A stretch of DNA of 64,000 nucleotides from Blattamonas nauphoetae (Eukaryota > Preaxostyla > Oxymonadida), in NCBI GenBank assembly GCA_033064195.1, contig JARBJD010000018.1:186001-250000 (forward strand). Reading direction: 5' to 3'. The notes under the pieces were generated by a model, which saw nothing but the letters and a program-made list of their open reading frames with translations, did no database searches and was not told the origin of the DNA. This document shows positions 24,344 to 35,450 of this stretch, piece after piece. Each line of letters starts with the position of its first letter. The stretch's first letter is position 1. The position numbers and the translations under genes are program-made.

Positions 24344-25876
24344 GAATCGCTCTTCTTCGAACCTGAAATCGTCAACTCACTTTTTAGGTGTCATGAAGAC
24401 TTGATCATTTCCACATTCAACAAATTCAGGGGATTATCGCCTCCACCTGCAGTTCTCACTACTTTAGCTCGGATTTCTCTCTTTCCCCATTTCAGAATCG
24501 CCTTTCACTCTCTCCAAGCTCTGTACTGTGTCATCGGACGAGATCCACCCACATTCACACTTCTCCCCTCACCCATCTTCTCTTCATCTTCCCCACACCA
24601 ACAATATTCTGGTCTCTCATTCTTATCTGCTCTGGCAGGGAAAATTCGAATCGTTTTCTCCGATTTCCAAAGGAAGATCCCAACTGATCCTTCACACCTC
24701 CCAAAATACATACAGTTCATGAAAGACCATCCTTTCTTCACCGAATATTCTCTTCTCTTCTGTTCATATGCCTTCATCCTCCCAATTCAACCAATGTGCG
24801 CAACTCCTCCAATCGAAGTGTGTTTTGACTATTTTCGTCATTTCTCGTCCTTTCAGGTTGATTCGGAGATCATCCGAGAATTGATTCTCTTTGTGAAAGA
24901 AGCCCTCACAACGTTTCTCACAAACATTTCAACCATCGACACTCTCATCGCTTCTCCTCCCTCCGAATCTTCACCAACCACTCCATTGGTTTCTGGAGAT
25001 GACACCAAAATGACTGATTCTTTGAAACTCCTTCGTGATGACTGTCTAAACTGTTTAGACGGTTCTTGGCATTTCTTCGCCTGTCTGATATGGAACGGCA
25101 CATATCCCAACATGTCTTTCTTCAAAACTATCATTCTCAATGATTCATCCTTCTCTGAAATCATCATCAACTCTTTCAAGCTCTATCACCAAGGCATCAG
25201 GGCGAACATTGTCGTCGCGATCGCAATTATCGCTGTTATATTTCCATGGATGAGAGAAATATTCATGGAAGAGAATCTTGTTGGTCGGATGTTTGAAACA
25301 GTCGATTTTGCTTCTCTTCCTCTCTCGGAGTCAAAAACTCTTCTCGAACTCACCAGATTCATCTCATGGATGGTTAATCCGATTGAAGACATTGAAGAAG
25401 AACTCTTCGACCACTATGCTGTCATTCGTGTTTCTGTCTTCGAGCCAGCCAAACACTTCCTCATCTTCATCTTCCACAATTCGGACAAACTCATTCTGGA
25501 TGACCATCGAAAAGTCGAACTAAAAAATTATCTCTGTTTGATCCACCATCACATCAAAAACATGGAACTTCGATCCGACGAACACGACGCCGACTTTGTG
25601 TCAGAACTTGTGAAATGGGAAATGCGAGCGATGGTGGAGATGGAGAACGAACAGAATTGTTCTTTTCTTGTCAGGACCATGTTGAACAGAACACAAGAAT
25701 GGAATCGAGACAAAAGAGAGCGGCAGAAGAGACGAGAAGTGCTTTTGAGAGAAGAAGGGTGGGACGATGCGTTTGAACTGCGAGTGGTGGGGATCGAAGT
25801 GGACACCAATCAAGAAATGGTTAATTTCACTGCGGACTTCAGAGTCGAGCAGTCATTGAATGCGGACGAGCTCTGA
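24344..25876 (+). pseudogene. HEAT-like gene 1, exons 6b-7
   Basis: The gene resumes in the phase left at 13832: ESCCSCM joins ESLFFEPEIVNS. Exon 6 ends at 24817, a 39-nt GT-AG intron (24818-24856) follows, and exon 7 runs to the TGA at 25876. Because 39 is a multiple of three and the intron lacks stops, the frame stays open whether or not it is spliced. The joined exons total 1929 nt, predicting 642 residues. Regions: LTTLARISLFPHFRIAF solenoid helices, the conserved MFETVDFASLPLSES block, and the family C-terminus REEGWDDAFELRVVGIEV. Function is unknown; the fold looks like an alpha solenoid. Apart from the insertion I see no lesion. Confidence 0.85.
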
Positions 25877-26230
25877 TGATGGTCAGTTGTCCAACCCTCA
25901 TGCTTCGCTCTTCCAGTTGTGTCAAAATGTCCCTCCTCTGTTCGAACACTTCTCGCCTCACTCTCGCTCATCCCATCATCGCTTCTCATCTCTCCTCGTC
26001 GCGTTGAAACTGACAATGTCGTGATTGGAGTTGGCGGAGTGTCAGACTGTCCCTCCCACTCATCCACCAAACTCAGATGAGCGAACATGGAGAGATGAGA
26101 CGAAACGATCGCCGTGTCATCCTCGTTGGGATTGTGGAACTTGAATGGACAGAGTCCTCTGACGACCTCACCGACACAGAATAACAATCTCGCATCTCTT
26201 CGCTCGCTCTCCATCCCTCTCGTCCACTAT
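25877..26230. other. Duplicated 3' flank of the HEAT-like genes
   Basis: The first 180 bases match, in the same relation to a HEAT-like stop codon, the complement of 30040-30222 downstream of gene 2 (shared runs such as CGCTCTTCCA and TCGCCTCACTCT). The complement of 25900-26214 has an open frame with LFCVGEVVRGLCPFKFHNP that may be a gene relic. It shows that duplication units extended past the gene ends. Confidence 0.55.
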
Positions 26231-26232
26231 CC

Positions 26233-28118
26233 CAACTGCTCGCATCTCAAGCTGTGACTCGATTGGAAGAATTGCACTCAAAGGGCTTTCTCCATCGAGA
26301 TATGAAGCCGAAAATCTGATTTTCGGAACAGAGAAGCACAAAGACATGGTGTACCTGATTGATTTTGGATTGTCAAAGCGGTACATCGATACCAGGACGG
26401 GAGTTCACGTTCCGTTCCGCACAGGGAAGAGCCTCAGGGGCACGCCACGCTATATTTCGATTGGAGCACACATCGGAATGGAACTTGATCGTCGTGATGA
26501 TTTGGAATCGTTATGTTCCGTTCTTCTGTACTTATTGGAAGGAACACTGCCATGGGTAGGGATCAACTGCTCGGACGCAACATCGAAATACAGACTCATT
26601 GGAGAAATGAAATTATCGCTCAGCAGTGAAGTATTATGTGCTGGTGCCCCTCTTCAACTCTGCGCTGCGTTCAACTACACAAAGGCACTCCAATTCGGGG
26701 CACAGCCAGACGATGGATATCTGCGGCATCTTTTCAGCGAAATGGTGCTTCCAGCTCACTATTCGGGACTTCTTCTTGCCGGAACTGTTCAATCTCTTCT
26801 TTATTATGAATTCTCTGGCTTGACAGGATTTGGGAAAGGAAAAGCTGGAAAAGTGATTTTTGGGGGACTTGGAGAAAATGGAGGTAAAACCGGACGAAAA
26901 TTGGAGGAAGGGGCGACACGAGAAGGTGGGCGAAGGCTAAATAGTCGAGAGCGGAAAGAAGACGAAAAGCGGGACCACAAAAAAGGCATTTCGAACACAA
27001 ATCCCTTCCGAGCAGCAAATACCAACGTCTCGCAACGAGTGATCCTCAACCAGAACCAACTTTCGGGATTTCAAGACCTCGTCGTGTCACAACGAACAGG
27101 CTCGTCATCTTTCGACACGTCGAGTGGTGGAACCTCGTCAATCGATCGGCCGTGGTCTCTGCCCCATCTCGATGTTGGGCTGATCGCTGGCGGAAGCGGG
27201 AATGGAGGAAAGAGTGGTGGGTGGGAGAAAACACAGTTCCCGACGTCGTCGTCGCTGTGGAGGACACACACACTGGCCGACGAGTCCAACGCAGCTCGGA
27301 ACAGCCCTTTGATTGGAAAGGGAAAGATGATGCACGGAAGCTCTCGCTCGCCAATTGTGAGCCACAAGCAGCTTCATTCGTTCTCGTACGCATCGTCTCC
27401 GAAGAAGGCAGGCGGGAAGCGGATGCTGCTGAACGAGCAAGAAGGGAAGAACAATCGACGGTTCGACCGAACGCACTCGATGGACGATCCCGACAGCACA
27501 AGTCGGTCGAGAGAGTCGGAGGTGGCGGCGCGTCGAGTGTCGCTGGATGACGGTTGGCTCGGAGTGGGGAAAGATGAGCTGGATGGAAGTTCGTCGCTGG
27601 ACTTTGGGGATGGGGATGGTGTCGTGAAGAGGGGGAAGGGAGGAGTCGGGGGTTCGAGAGGGAGAGACGATGGGGAAGGGTCGCGAGAGGTGCTTCTGCC
27701 TTCGCTGTTCAAAAACGATGAATTTGGAGGGAAAGGAATGAACGGGTCGTCGCTGCCACATCTGCACGGATTGCGAAGACAGTCAGATCGAGTTGACGAG
27801 GAGGAAGGAGAAGTGGGGAAGAAGGGATTGTGGAAGTTGAGTGGGAGTGGGAAAGAGGAAGGGAAGGATGTGGTTGGTGAGGGGGGAAAGGAGAGGGAGA
27901 AGGAGAGAGGGATGAGAGGTGTGGGACAAGCGAAGACAACGGCGCATCTCTCGCTCGACCGAAACCCAGGGAATCGTCGTCGGCGAATCAGCGAAGCGAT
28001 GTCTGGATATGCGTTGGAGCCGCAGAAGGGCGGGCGGACGAACGAGAGTGGGGTTGGAAGGGGGGTGATCACGATGTCTCCCCAACTCTCGAAATCGGCG
28101 CTTGGAATGGGAAGATAA
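26233..28118 (+). pseudogene. Casein kinase 1-like C-lobe with long basic tail; N-lobe missing
   Basis: The sequence reads LEELHSKGFLHRDMKP, then loses the frame by one base (CCGAAAATCTG where CCGGAAAATCTG would encode PENL), then continues NLIFGTEKHKDMVYLIDFGL. DFG, the CK1-specific GKSLRGTPRY loop and RRDDLESL are present, as is LCAGAPLQLCAAFNYTKAL of the CK1 C-lobe. The glycine loop and VAIK lysine are absent upstream. After the kinase part comes a Gly/Ser/Lys-rich tail of about 400 residues, common in protist CK1 proteins. 26745-26825 may be an intron. CK1 proteins phosphorylate Ser/Thr; this copy cannot make a whole kinase as it stands. Confidence 0.65.
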
Positions 28119-28712
28119 CTGGCCCACACTCGAAACGAACCGAAGTCAAGTCGAAAACTGTTTGGGAAAGGGGAAGAACGGGCATTGCTCGAAGCGACAC
28201 GAGAAGCGACACGAGAAGCGACACGAGAAGCGACGCGAACAGTGATGGGAGCCGAGATGGGAGCAGAAATGTTTGGAGATGTGGACGATGTGGTGTTGGT
28301 GACGCAGGGGCCTCGGTCGAACATGGTTGTGCAGACGGTTGTTGAGGGAGACCACTTCATGGGGAAGGGAGGGGATGGGATGAGACAGAAGTCGAAAGGG
28401 ACGAACACGAATGTGGATTGGATGAAAGGGATTGTGGGATCGAAGTGGGAGTCGGAGATAGTTGGTGGGGAGAGTGAGAGAAGCGAGACAAGTGTGTCGG
28501 ATGTGTTTCTTTCGTCGTGCAGCGAAAGGAGTTGGTCGAATGTTTCAGTTTCGCTGGCGGCTGGGTTGTTCATGATTTTGGGTCGATTGGGCGAGACTGG
28601 ACAGCACCGGGAGATGTGGATGTTTTGGGATGAGAGGGAGATTAGAGGAGTGGTGTGGAGGAGTTGGGTCTGTCTCTCTCGCTCTGTGTGCGATGTTTTT
28701 ATCAAGTCTTGA
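28119..28712 (+). CDS. Unknown frame following the CK1-like tail, with EATR repeats
   Basis: An open frame with starts near 28185 begins with four 12-bp units (GAAGCGACACGA, 28189-28238) that encode Glu-Ala-Thr-Arg. It continues to CLSRSVCDVFIKS. It is in another phase from the CK1 tail and may be its displaced 3' end, or a spliced part of the same gene. No domain is recognised. Composition is as G-rich on the + strand as the CK1 tail, which favours one original gene. Confidence 0.35.
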   Translation: MAHTRNEPKSSRKLFGKGEERALLEATREATREATREATRTVMGAEMGAEMFGDVDDVVLVTQGPRSNMVVQTVVEGDHFMGKGGDGMRQKSKGTNTNVDWMKGIVGSKWESEIVGGESERSETSVSDVFLSSCSERSWSNVSVSLAAGLFMILGRLGETGQHREMWMFWDEREIRGVVWRSWVCLSRSVCDVFIKS

Positions 28713-28841
28713 TTCGTTCTTCATTTCGATTCATCATTGTTGACTTCGCTTTCGTCTTGTCGCTCCTGCAGAAATCTCTCATAGAATCATTGAATTCAAA
28801 AACCTGGATAATCCGTGTCGATACATGAAATAGTCTTTAGC

Positions 28842-30038
28842 TCAAGAATTGTTCTGAGACAGAGTTTTCGAAAAGGGAGACAGAATGGTCGAAAGTGGAC
28901 TCTTCTTCTCGCCCTTCTGCGACACCGACGTGTTGCTCTCTTCGTCCTCGCTCGGGAACTGCCACGTCACCACGTTCCCATGATAGAACGGCGAGATGTC
29001 ATTGAACTCGATCGCCTTCACTTCGAATGACACTTGCACGTGCTTGTCAAGAATCGCTCCCGAGTCAACCACTTTCGCCAACTTCACTTTCTGCTTCACA
29101 GCAATCGGTCCAAGTTGCAGTCCGTCCGCCGTCTCGCCCTTCACTTCATTCTCTGTCGGCTCCACTTCCACCTCAACGAAAGTGTCCGACGTCGGTGCGA
29201 TCGTCGGGCACTGCACGAATGCCGCCACTGACGCATTTCCTCCTCCCAACTTCAGCCTCTCTGCCGACCCCTGCCGAAGCTTCAGTGTCAGCGCCACTTT
29301 CACACACCCCAGCACGCGTCCTCTCTCCTTCCCATCCTCGCGGATGTACAACGTCTGCCGCGCTGCCCCAGCCAACATCAGACCTGCCAGATCGAGTGTC
29401 ACTGTTCCAACCATCCTGTCTTCGGGTGGGTTGAAGAACGGGTCGGTTTCCGGGTTGATCTTCAGTTTCTTGCCCGCTCACACTTGCTGCACCATCTCTC
29501 GCATTTCAGCCAGTCTTCCTTCCAACACACTCAAGTCCCATTCTTGCGTCCCTCCGTGCTCGAACGAGTTCACGCGGACATTCACTGTGTTCTTCTCCTG
29601 AACGATGTCCATCCCAAAATTGATCTTCCTTCCCATCGCTTCTGCGAGCTCGTTCGCTTCGTCAATCACTTCATCCGCGTGCATCAGCCACGACATCGCC
29701 TTCTCCTTGTTCAGCCATTCCTGCACACTCTGGCAACTCCCTCGAGCCACTGCCATTTCTGCGCGGATCAGATCTGTCTCCTCTGCCGCATCAACCGTGT
29801 TTTCCTGCCCAATCTTGCCCTCAGCCTTCGCGCGGGCATAGTGAGTGTATTTCAGAACAAACGACTGCCCCAAAATCAGACGATCTCCCACTTCCAATTC
29901 GTGCAGGTTCGAGTTCACCCACTCCCCGTTGACCATCACTCGAGAGTCCCCGATCGGTTCCACACTCACTTTGAGCGTGTCTGACTCGGAGATGAAGAAG
30001 GTGTGTTCATCATCAGCAGACGAAGAGTGAACTGTCAT
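28842..30038 (-). pseudogene. Kinesin-3-like FHA plus KIF1-type region, motor missing
   Basis: The N-terminal part is an FHA domain (DSRVMVNGEWVNSNLHELEV, then GDRLILGQSFVLKY), in kinesin-3 the phosphopeptide/dimerisation module after the motor. A helical stretch (ADEVIDEANELAEAMGRKIN) follows, then LEGRLAEMREMVQ and, after a TGA at about 29476-29478, DPFFNPPEDRMVG and a beta-rich part, the order seen in KIF1/Unc-104 proteins. The motor domain and lipid-binding C-terminus are not present, so the copy is truncated at both ends. The single in-frame TGA lies inside a 15-nt GT...AG stretch; if that were removed the frame would remain open. A nonsense mutation in a relic is simpler. Confidence 0.7.
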
Positions 30039-30222
30039 CTAAGCATTGGTGTCTGTGAGGAGAGGAATGGAGGCGACACAGTCAGGTTCAACGCAATCAG
30101 CAGAGATGAGAGGAGACGAAGAGAGGAGTCAGAGTGAGGCGAGGAGTGTTCGGACTGACAAGGTGCAGCTTGACACAATTGGAAGAGCGAACGATGTTGG
30201 TGCGACAGGCGAACTTCATTGA
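30039..30222. other. Duplicated 3' flank of HEAT-like gene 2
   Basis: The complement of this spacer aligns with 25877-26060 downstream of gene 1 (for example CGCCTCACTCT and TCATCTCT runs at equal distances from the stop codon). It joins the kinesin-3 relic at 30038. Confidence 0.6.
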
Positions 30223-32400
30223 TCAGAACCCGTTCGCATTCAACGCCAGCTCGATTCTGAACAGTCTCGCATAATCGTGAATGTTCTGATTGGTGTCCAC
30301 CTCAATCCCCACCACTCGCAGTTCGATGCCATCGTCCCACCCTTCTTCTCTCAAACGTACTTCTCGTCTCTTCTGTCGCTCACGTTTGTCTCGATTCCAT
30401 TCTTGTGATCTGTTCAGCATGGTCATGAAGACAATCTTAAAATGCTCTTCTTTCTCCATCTCGACCATCGTCTGGATTTCCCATTTCGCAAGTTCTGACA
30501 CAATGTCGGAGTTATGTTCGTCGGATCGAAGTTCCATGTTTTTGATGTGGCGGTGGATCCAACAGAGGAAAGATTCGAAGTCAGCTTTGAATTCTTCATT
30601 CAGAATGAATTTGTCCGAATTGTGGAAGATGAAAATGATGAATTGTTTGGCTGGCTCGAACACAGAAACACGAATGAGAGGATATTGTTCGACATGTGCT
30701 TCTTCAGTCTCCCCAATCGGAAGAAACATGAAGGCTATGAATTGGGTGAGTTCAAAAAGAGTGTGGGACTCCGAGAGAGGAAGAGAAACAAAATCGACGG
30801 TTTCAAACATCCGACCAACGAGATTCACTTTCATGAACTGTTCCTTCTGGCTTGGATACATAATCACGATGTTCGAGAGGGCGGTGACCGTGTTCCATCT
30901 GATGTCTTTGTGGTTGAGCTGGAGAGTGTTGAGAATGAGGTCAGGGAAGGATGGATCGTCAAGGATGATGGTTTGGAAGGTGGACTTGTGGGGATCGGCG
31001 ATTTTGAAATTTATATCGGCGAAGAAATTCCACACATTGATAACAAACTGTTTACAGTCATCTCTAAGTTCTTTCAGAGGTTCCACCATTTGTGTGTCAA
31101 CTCCAGAAACCAATGGAGTGGTCGGAGACGAGTCGGAGCGAAGAGAAGCGATGAGAGTGTCGATGGTTGAAATGTTCGTGAGAATCGTTAGGAGAGCTTC
31201 TTTCACAAAGAGAATCAATTCTCGAATGATCTCAGAATCAACCTGAAATGACGAGAAATGAGGAAAAGGGTCAAAACACACTTCGATTGGTGGATCTGCC
31301 GTCAAAAGACGAGTTGGGAGGAGGAACGAGCACGAACAGAAGGAAAGCGAACGTGTGATTTGGGACGGATCGTCTTTCGAGACTTGGATGTATTTTTGGA
31401 GGTGGGAAGGATCAAGTGAGAGATTTCTTTGGAATTTGAAGAACACGATTCGGAGTTTCTTTGTCAGAGCATCCAAGAAGGAGAGACCAGAATATTGTTG
31501 GTGTGGGGAAGATGATGGGAAGATGGGTGAGGGGAGAAGTGTGAGAGATGGTGGATCACGTTCGATGATATTGGCAAGGGTATCGAGAGAGATGAAGGCG
31601 ATTCTGAGATGAGGGAAGAGAGAAATACGAGCCAAAGTGGTCAGGACAGCAGGTGGTGGTGATGATTCTCCGATTTTCTTGAATGTGGAAATGATGAAGT
31701 CCTGGTGTTGGAGATAAAGCGAGTCGACGATTTCAGGTTCGAAAAAGAGTGATTCCAGGCAAGAACAACACTGAAAACAAATCAGCAAGATGAAAGAACG
31801 AAACACACTGATTCCAATGCAGCACACGAAGACCAATCTCCAAATTCCCTGATCACGAAAGAAGCGATTTCAGACGAAAGCGAAGAGCGAACGAACGAGG
31901 GCGATTTCGAATCTGAAAGAAAGCAAGAAAGCAAGAAAGCAATAAATGAAGACATCCATCATCACAACCAAGAAAACCACAAACAAAGAATCGAAACCAA
32001 TTTCTTCAGTTCTGTCTGAAAGTGAGAATGAACCAAAGAGAAAACGAGAGACCGCAAGTCCAGATGAGTGTGCGACACAACACAATGGAGACAGAAATCG
32101 ACACCAATCATCGAAACTGTCATCCGACCCACTTTCTGAAACACATCCAAATGAGTCAACAAATCGATGAAGAAAACAAGAATACACACCAGATGCCACT
32201 TTCTGCAACTCTCGGAGTGTGTCCACAATAATATCTTCATCATCACATTGTAATACTTCGAGAAGTGATGAGATATTCGTCTGAAGAATCGAGATGAAGG
32301 TCTGAGCGAAGAAGAGTAAGACTGAATTCCATTCAGGTGAACTGTTCAAATCACAACGGTATTGTTCCTCAGCCACTTCCGAGGATGGGACTTTGGGCAT
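30223..32400 (-). CDS. HEAT-like gene 2
   Basis: The gene has the family exon plan read on the complement: a first exon from MPKVPSSEVAEEQ through TNISSLLEVLQCDDEDIIVD to 32190, a 54-nt intron (32136-32189), then short exons ESGSDDSFDDWCRFLS, TELKKLVSIL and YSKSPSFVRSSLSSEIASFV, and the long exons to FRIELALNANGF. The 39-nt intron between PPIEV and VDSEIIREL is again in frame. The present ATG belongs to the end of a transposon at 32396-33322. Skipping that element, with one copy of its duplication, extends the protein upstream to MKVKAFRRNKVPSSE with ATG at 33354-33356. No internal lesion is seen. Function is unknown; an alpha-solenoid scaffold is inferred from helix periodicity. Confidence 0.8.
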
Positions 32401-33322
32401 GGGTTCGGAACGTAGGGCCTGGTTCGGAACGTAGGTCTTTCTGGTTTTTCAAGCTAAGTTTGGCAGTCTAAAATGCAGAAATATCACGATACAGTGAATA
32501 CCGAGAAGTTACACACTATCTGAGAATTTTATGCGATCATGAGTTCAACTCGATGGAACAGAGGATCAACCTATACATTCAAAGTTTGTCGCTTTTCTGT
32601 TTCTATGATAAGATATGAACAACTACCGTCAAACAATCACATTCAATTGATGATTTAAAGGTAGAAGGAGACATGATAAATTGAAATTTGATTGTTAAGA
32701 AATGAAACCGACACAATTGTGTGATGGGTCAGAATTGACGTTTTCTTTCTCATTTTCATCTCATCATGTGAATCATTGAAATATCACAACTAACATGTGA
32801 GTTTAAAGGGAACGTAATATATTAAAAAGAGAAGTACACCATACTCGAAGGAGAATTGAGGCCTTTTCTTGGAAGGACAGATCTGGCAGTGGATCTGACT
32901 CAATTTCATATAATCTTTCTCAATTTCACTTATTGTTCTCATCTAAACTGGATTATCCGTTTCATGATTCAGTTTGACGACTAGAAACTCAAAAGCGAGT
33001 TGACCTGAAAGTTGACAGATCTAACAATCAAGGAGATGTTGTCAGCACTGGACAGAAAAATCTCGACCACTTTGATGTGGATTTTCATATATTTTCCATT
33101 TCACTCTTCATTCATTTGTTTCTCTCACCTTTTTGTTGAGAAAGAAGAGAATTGCACCAGATCAGAGTCAAAGAACAAAACCAGACCACAATATCATCGT
33201 CACTACCCTTGAAAACTCAATTCGTCTCACATCATCTCCGTGCCCTACATACCGAACCAGACCCTACATACCGAACCTGTGCCCTACGTTCCGAACCAGG
33301 CCCTACATACCGAACCCATGCC
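32396..33322. mobile_element. 927-bp hAT-like foldback element
   Basis: The ends are inverted repeats opening GGCATGGGTTCGG, each built of 20-bp sub-repeats of the type TTCGGAACGTAGGGCCTGG (two at the left, four at the right). The flanks are direct GGACTTTG (32388-32395 and 33323-33330), an 8-bp duplication as in hAT transposons. The interior is A/T-rich without a transposase. It sits in the first coding exon of gene 2. Confidence 0.85.
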
Positions 33323-33356
33323 GGACTTTGTTTCTACGAAAGGCCTTCACTTTCAT

Positions 33357-33820
33357 CTAAGGCGCGATTGAAATAACGATTAATGGGTCGAGGAATGATC
33401 TGGAGACAATCTCCGATTGGTTCTATCCAAATCACCTATACGACCGAAATAAACCAATACATTCAGGAACAGCAAAATTTCGTGTCTTAACAACCTTTTT
33501 TCAGCGTCAACAATGGGTCCGATCTTTGTCAATCGTCCTCAGCATATCATGGAATTGTAGAACTGATCCGCTTGTTGAGAGTGTCATGCATATTCTACGA
33601 AGTGTGGGTAATCGCTGTCGATCATCCTTTGCCATGTTTTCATCCTTCAAAACACACTTTAACTGAAGAATCAAGACGAAAGATCATTGAAATGTCCTCC
33701 TCCACAATAAGAGCGCCACAAATCAAAAACACGTTCACGAAAAGGACAAGACAGACATGACGACACTACCCACAATCTGATACTCTGGTGAGGGCCAGTA
33801 AAGACCATTGAAAGGGAGAG
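33357..33820. other. Spacer between gene 2 and the minisatellite
   Basis: No gene is recognised. A 62-codon frame at 33572-33760 has no notable features. The upstream control region of gene 2 should lie in the first few hundred bases, but no clear motif stands out. Confidence 0.35.
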
Positions 33821-35450
33821 AGAGTGGTCGATGGGGAGACAGAGTGGTCGATGGGGAGACAGAGTGGTCGATGGGGAGACAGAGTGGTCGATGGGGAGAC
33901 AGAGTGGTCGATGGGGAGACAGAGTGGTCGATGGGGAGACAGAGTGGTCGATGGGGAGACAGAGTGGTCGATGGGGAGACAGAGTGGTCGATGGGGAGAC
34001 AGAGTGGTCGAAGGGGAGACAGAGTGGTCGATGGGGAGACAGAGTGGTCGATGGGGAGACAGAGTGGTCGATGGGGAGACAGAGTGGTCGAAGGGGAGAC
34101 AGAGTGGTCGATGGGGAGACAGAGTGGTCGAAGGGGAGACAGAGTGGTCGATGGGGAGACAGAGTGGTCGATGGGGAGACAGAGTGGTCGATGGGGAGAC
34201 AGAGTGGTCGATGGGGAGACAGAGTGGTCGATGGGGAGACAGAGTGGTCGATGGGGAGACAGAGTGGTCGAAGGGGAGACAGAGTGGTCGATGGGGAGAC
34301 AGAGTGGTCGAAGGGGAGACAGAGTGGTCGATGGGGAGACAGAGTGGTCGATGGGGAGACAGAGTGGTCGATGGGGAGACAGAGTGGTCGATGGGGAGAC
34401 AGAGTGGTCGAAGGGGAGACAGAGTGGTCGATGGGGAGACAGAGTGGTCGAAGGGGAGACAGAGTGGTCGATGGGGAGACAGAGTGGTCGATGGGGAGAC
34501 AGAGTGGTCGATGGGGAGACAGAGTGGTCGAAGGAGACAGAGTGGTCGATGGGGAGACAGAGTGGTCGATGGGGAGACAGAGTGGTCGATGGGGAGACAG
34601 AGTGGTCGATGGGGAGACAGAGTGGTCGATGGGGAGACAGAGTGGTCGATGGGGAGACAGAGTGGTCGATGGGGAGACAGAGTGGTCGATGGGGAGACAG
34701 AGTGGTCGATGGGGAGACAGAGTGGTCGATGGGGAGACAGAGTGGTCGATGGGGAGACAGAGTGGTCGATGGGGAGACAGAGTGGTCGATGGGGAGACAG
34801 AGTGGTCGATGGGGAGACAGAGTGGTCGAAGGGGAGACAGAGTGGTCGAAGGGGAGACAGAGTGGTCGATGGGGAGACAGAGTGGTCGAAGGGGAGACAG
34901 AGTGGTCGATGGGGAGACAGAGTGGTCGAAGGGGAGACAGAGTGGTCGAAGGGGAGACAGAGTGGTCGATGGGGAGACAGAGTGGTCGATGGGGAGACAG
35001 AGTGGTCGATGGGGAGACAGAGTGGTCGAAGGGGAGACAGAGTGGTCGATGGGGAGACAGAGTGGTCGAAGGGGAGACAGAGTGGTCGATGGGGAGACAG
35101 AGTGGTCGATGGGGAGACAGAGTGGTCGATGGGGAGACAGAGTGGTCGATGGGGAGACAGAGTGGTCGATGGGGAGACAGAGTGGTCGATGGGGAGACAG
35201 AGTGGTCGAAGGGGAGACAGAGTGGTCGATGGGGAGACAGAGTGGTCGAAGGGGAGACAGAGTGGTCGATGGGGAGACAGAGTGGTCGATGGGGAGACAG
35301 AGTGGTCGATGGGGAGACAGATTGGTCGATGGGGAGACAGAGTGGTCGATGGGGAGACAGAGTGGTCGATGGGGAGACAGAGTGGTCGATGGGGAGACAG
35401 AGTGGTCGATGGGGAGACAGAGTGGTCGATGGGGAGACAGAGTGGTCGAT
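33821..35450. repeat. 20-bp minisatellite, about 81 units
   Basis: The unit is AGAGTGGTCGATGGGGAGAC. About 17 units have GTCGAAGG for GTCGATGG, one unit (34521-34538) is 18 bp, and one has a G-to-T change near 35322. The unit contains no stop in any + phase nor in one complementary phase, and 20 is not a multiple of three, so frames of 548-669 codons open in every + phase as an artefact. Variant units often come in pairs 40 bp apart, with pairs about 140-180 bp apart, hinting at a higher-order unit. The array ends where the ABCC relic begins. Confidence 0.98.

Noticed and set aside
28842-30038. Reassigned TGA codon to explain the in-frame stop in the kinesin-3 relic
   Set aside because: TGA, TAA and TAG all end convincing genes in this window (for example TGA at the ends of genes 1 and 3), so the standard code fits.
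33821-35450. CRISPR-like array
   Set aside because: Units are directly adjacent with no spacers, and the surrounding genes are eukaryotic and spliced.
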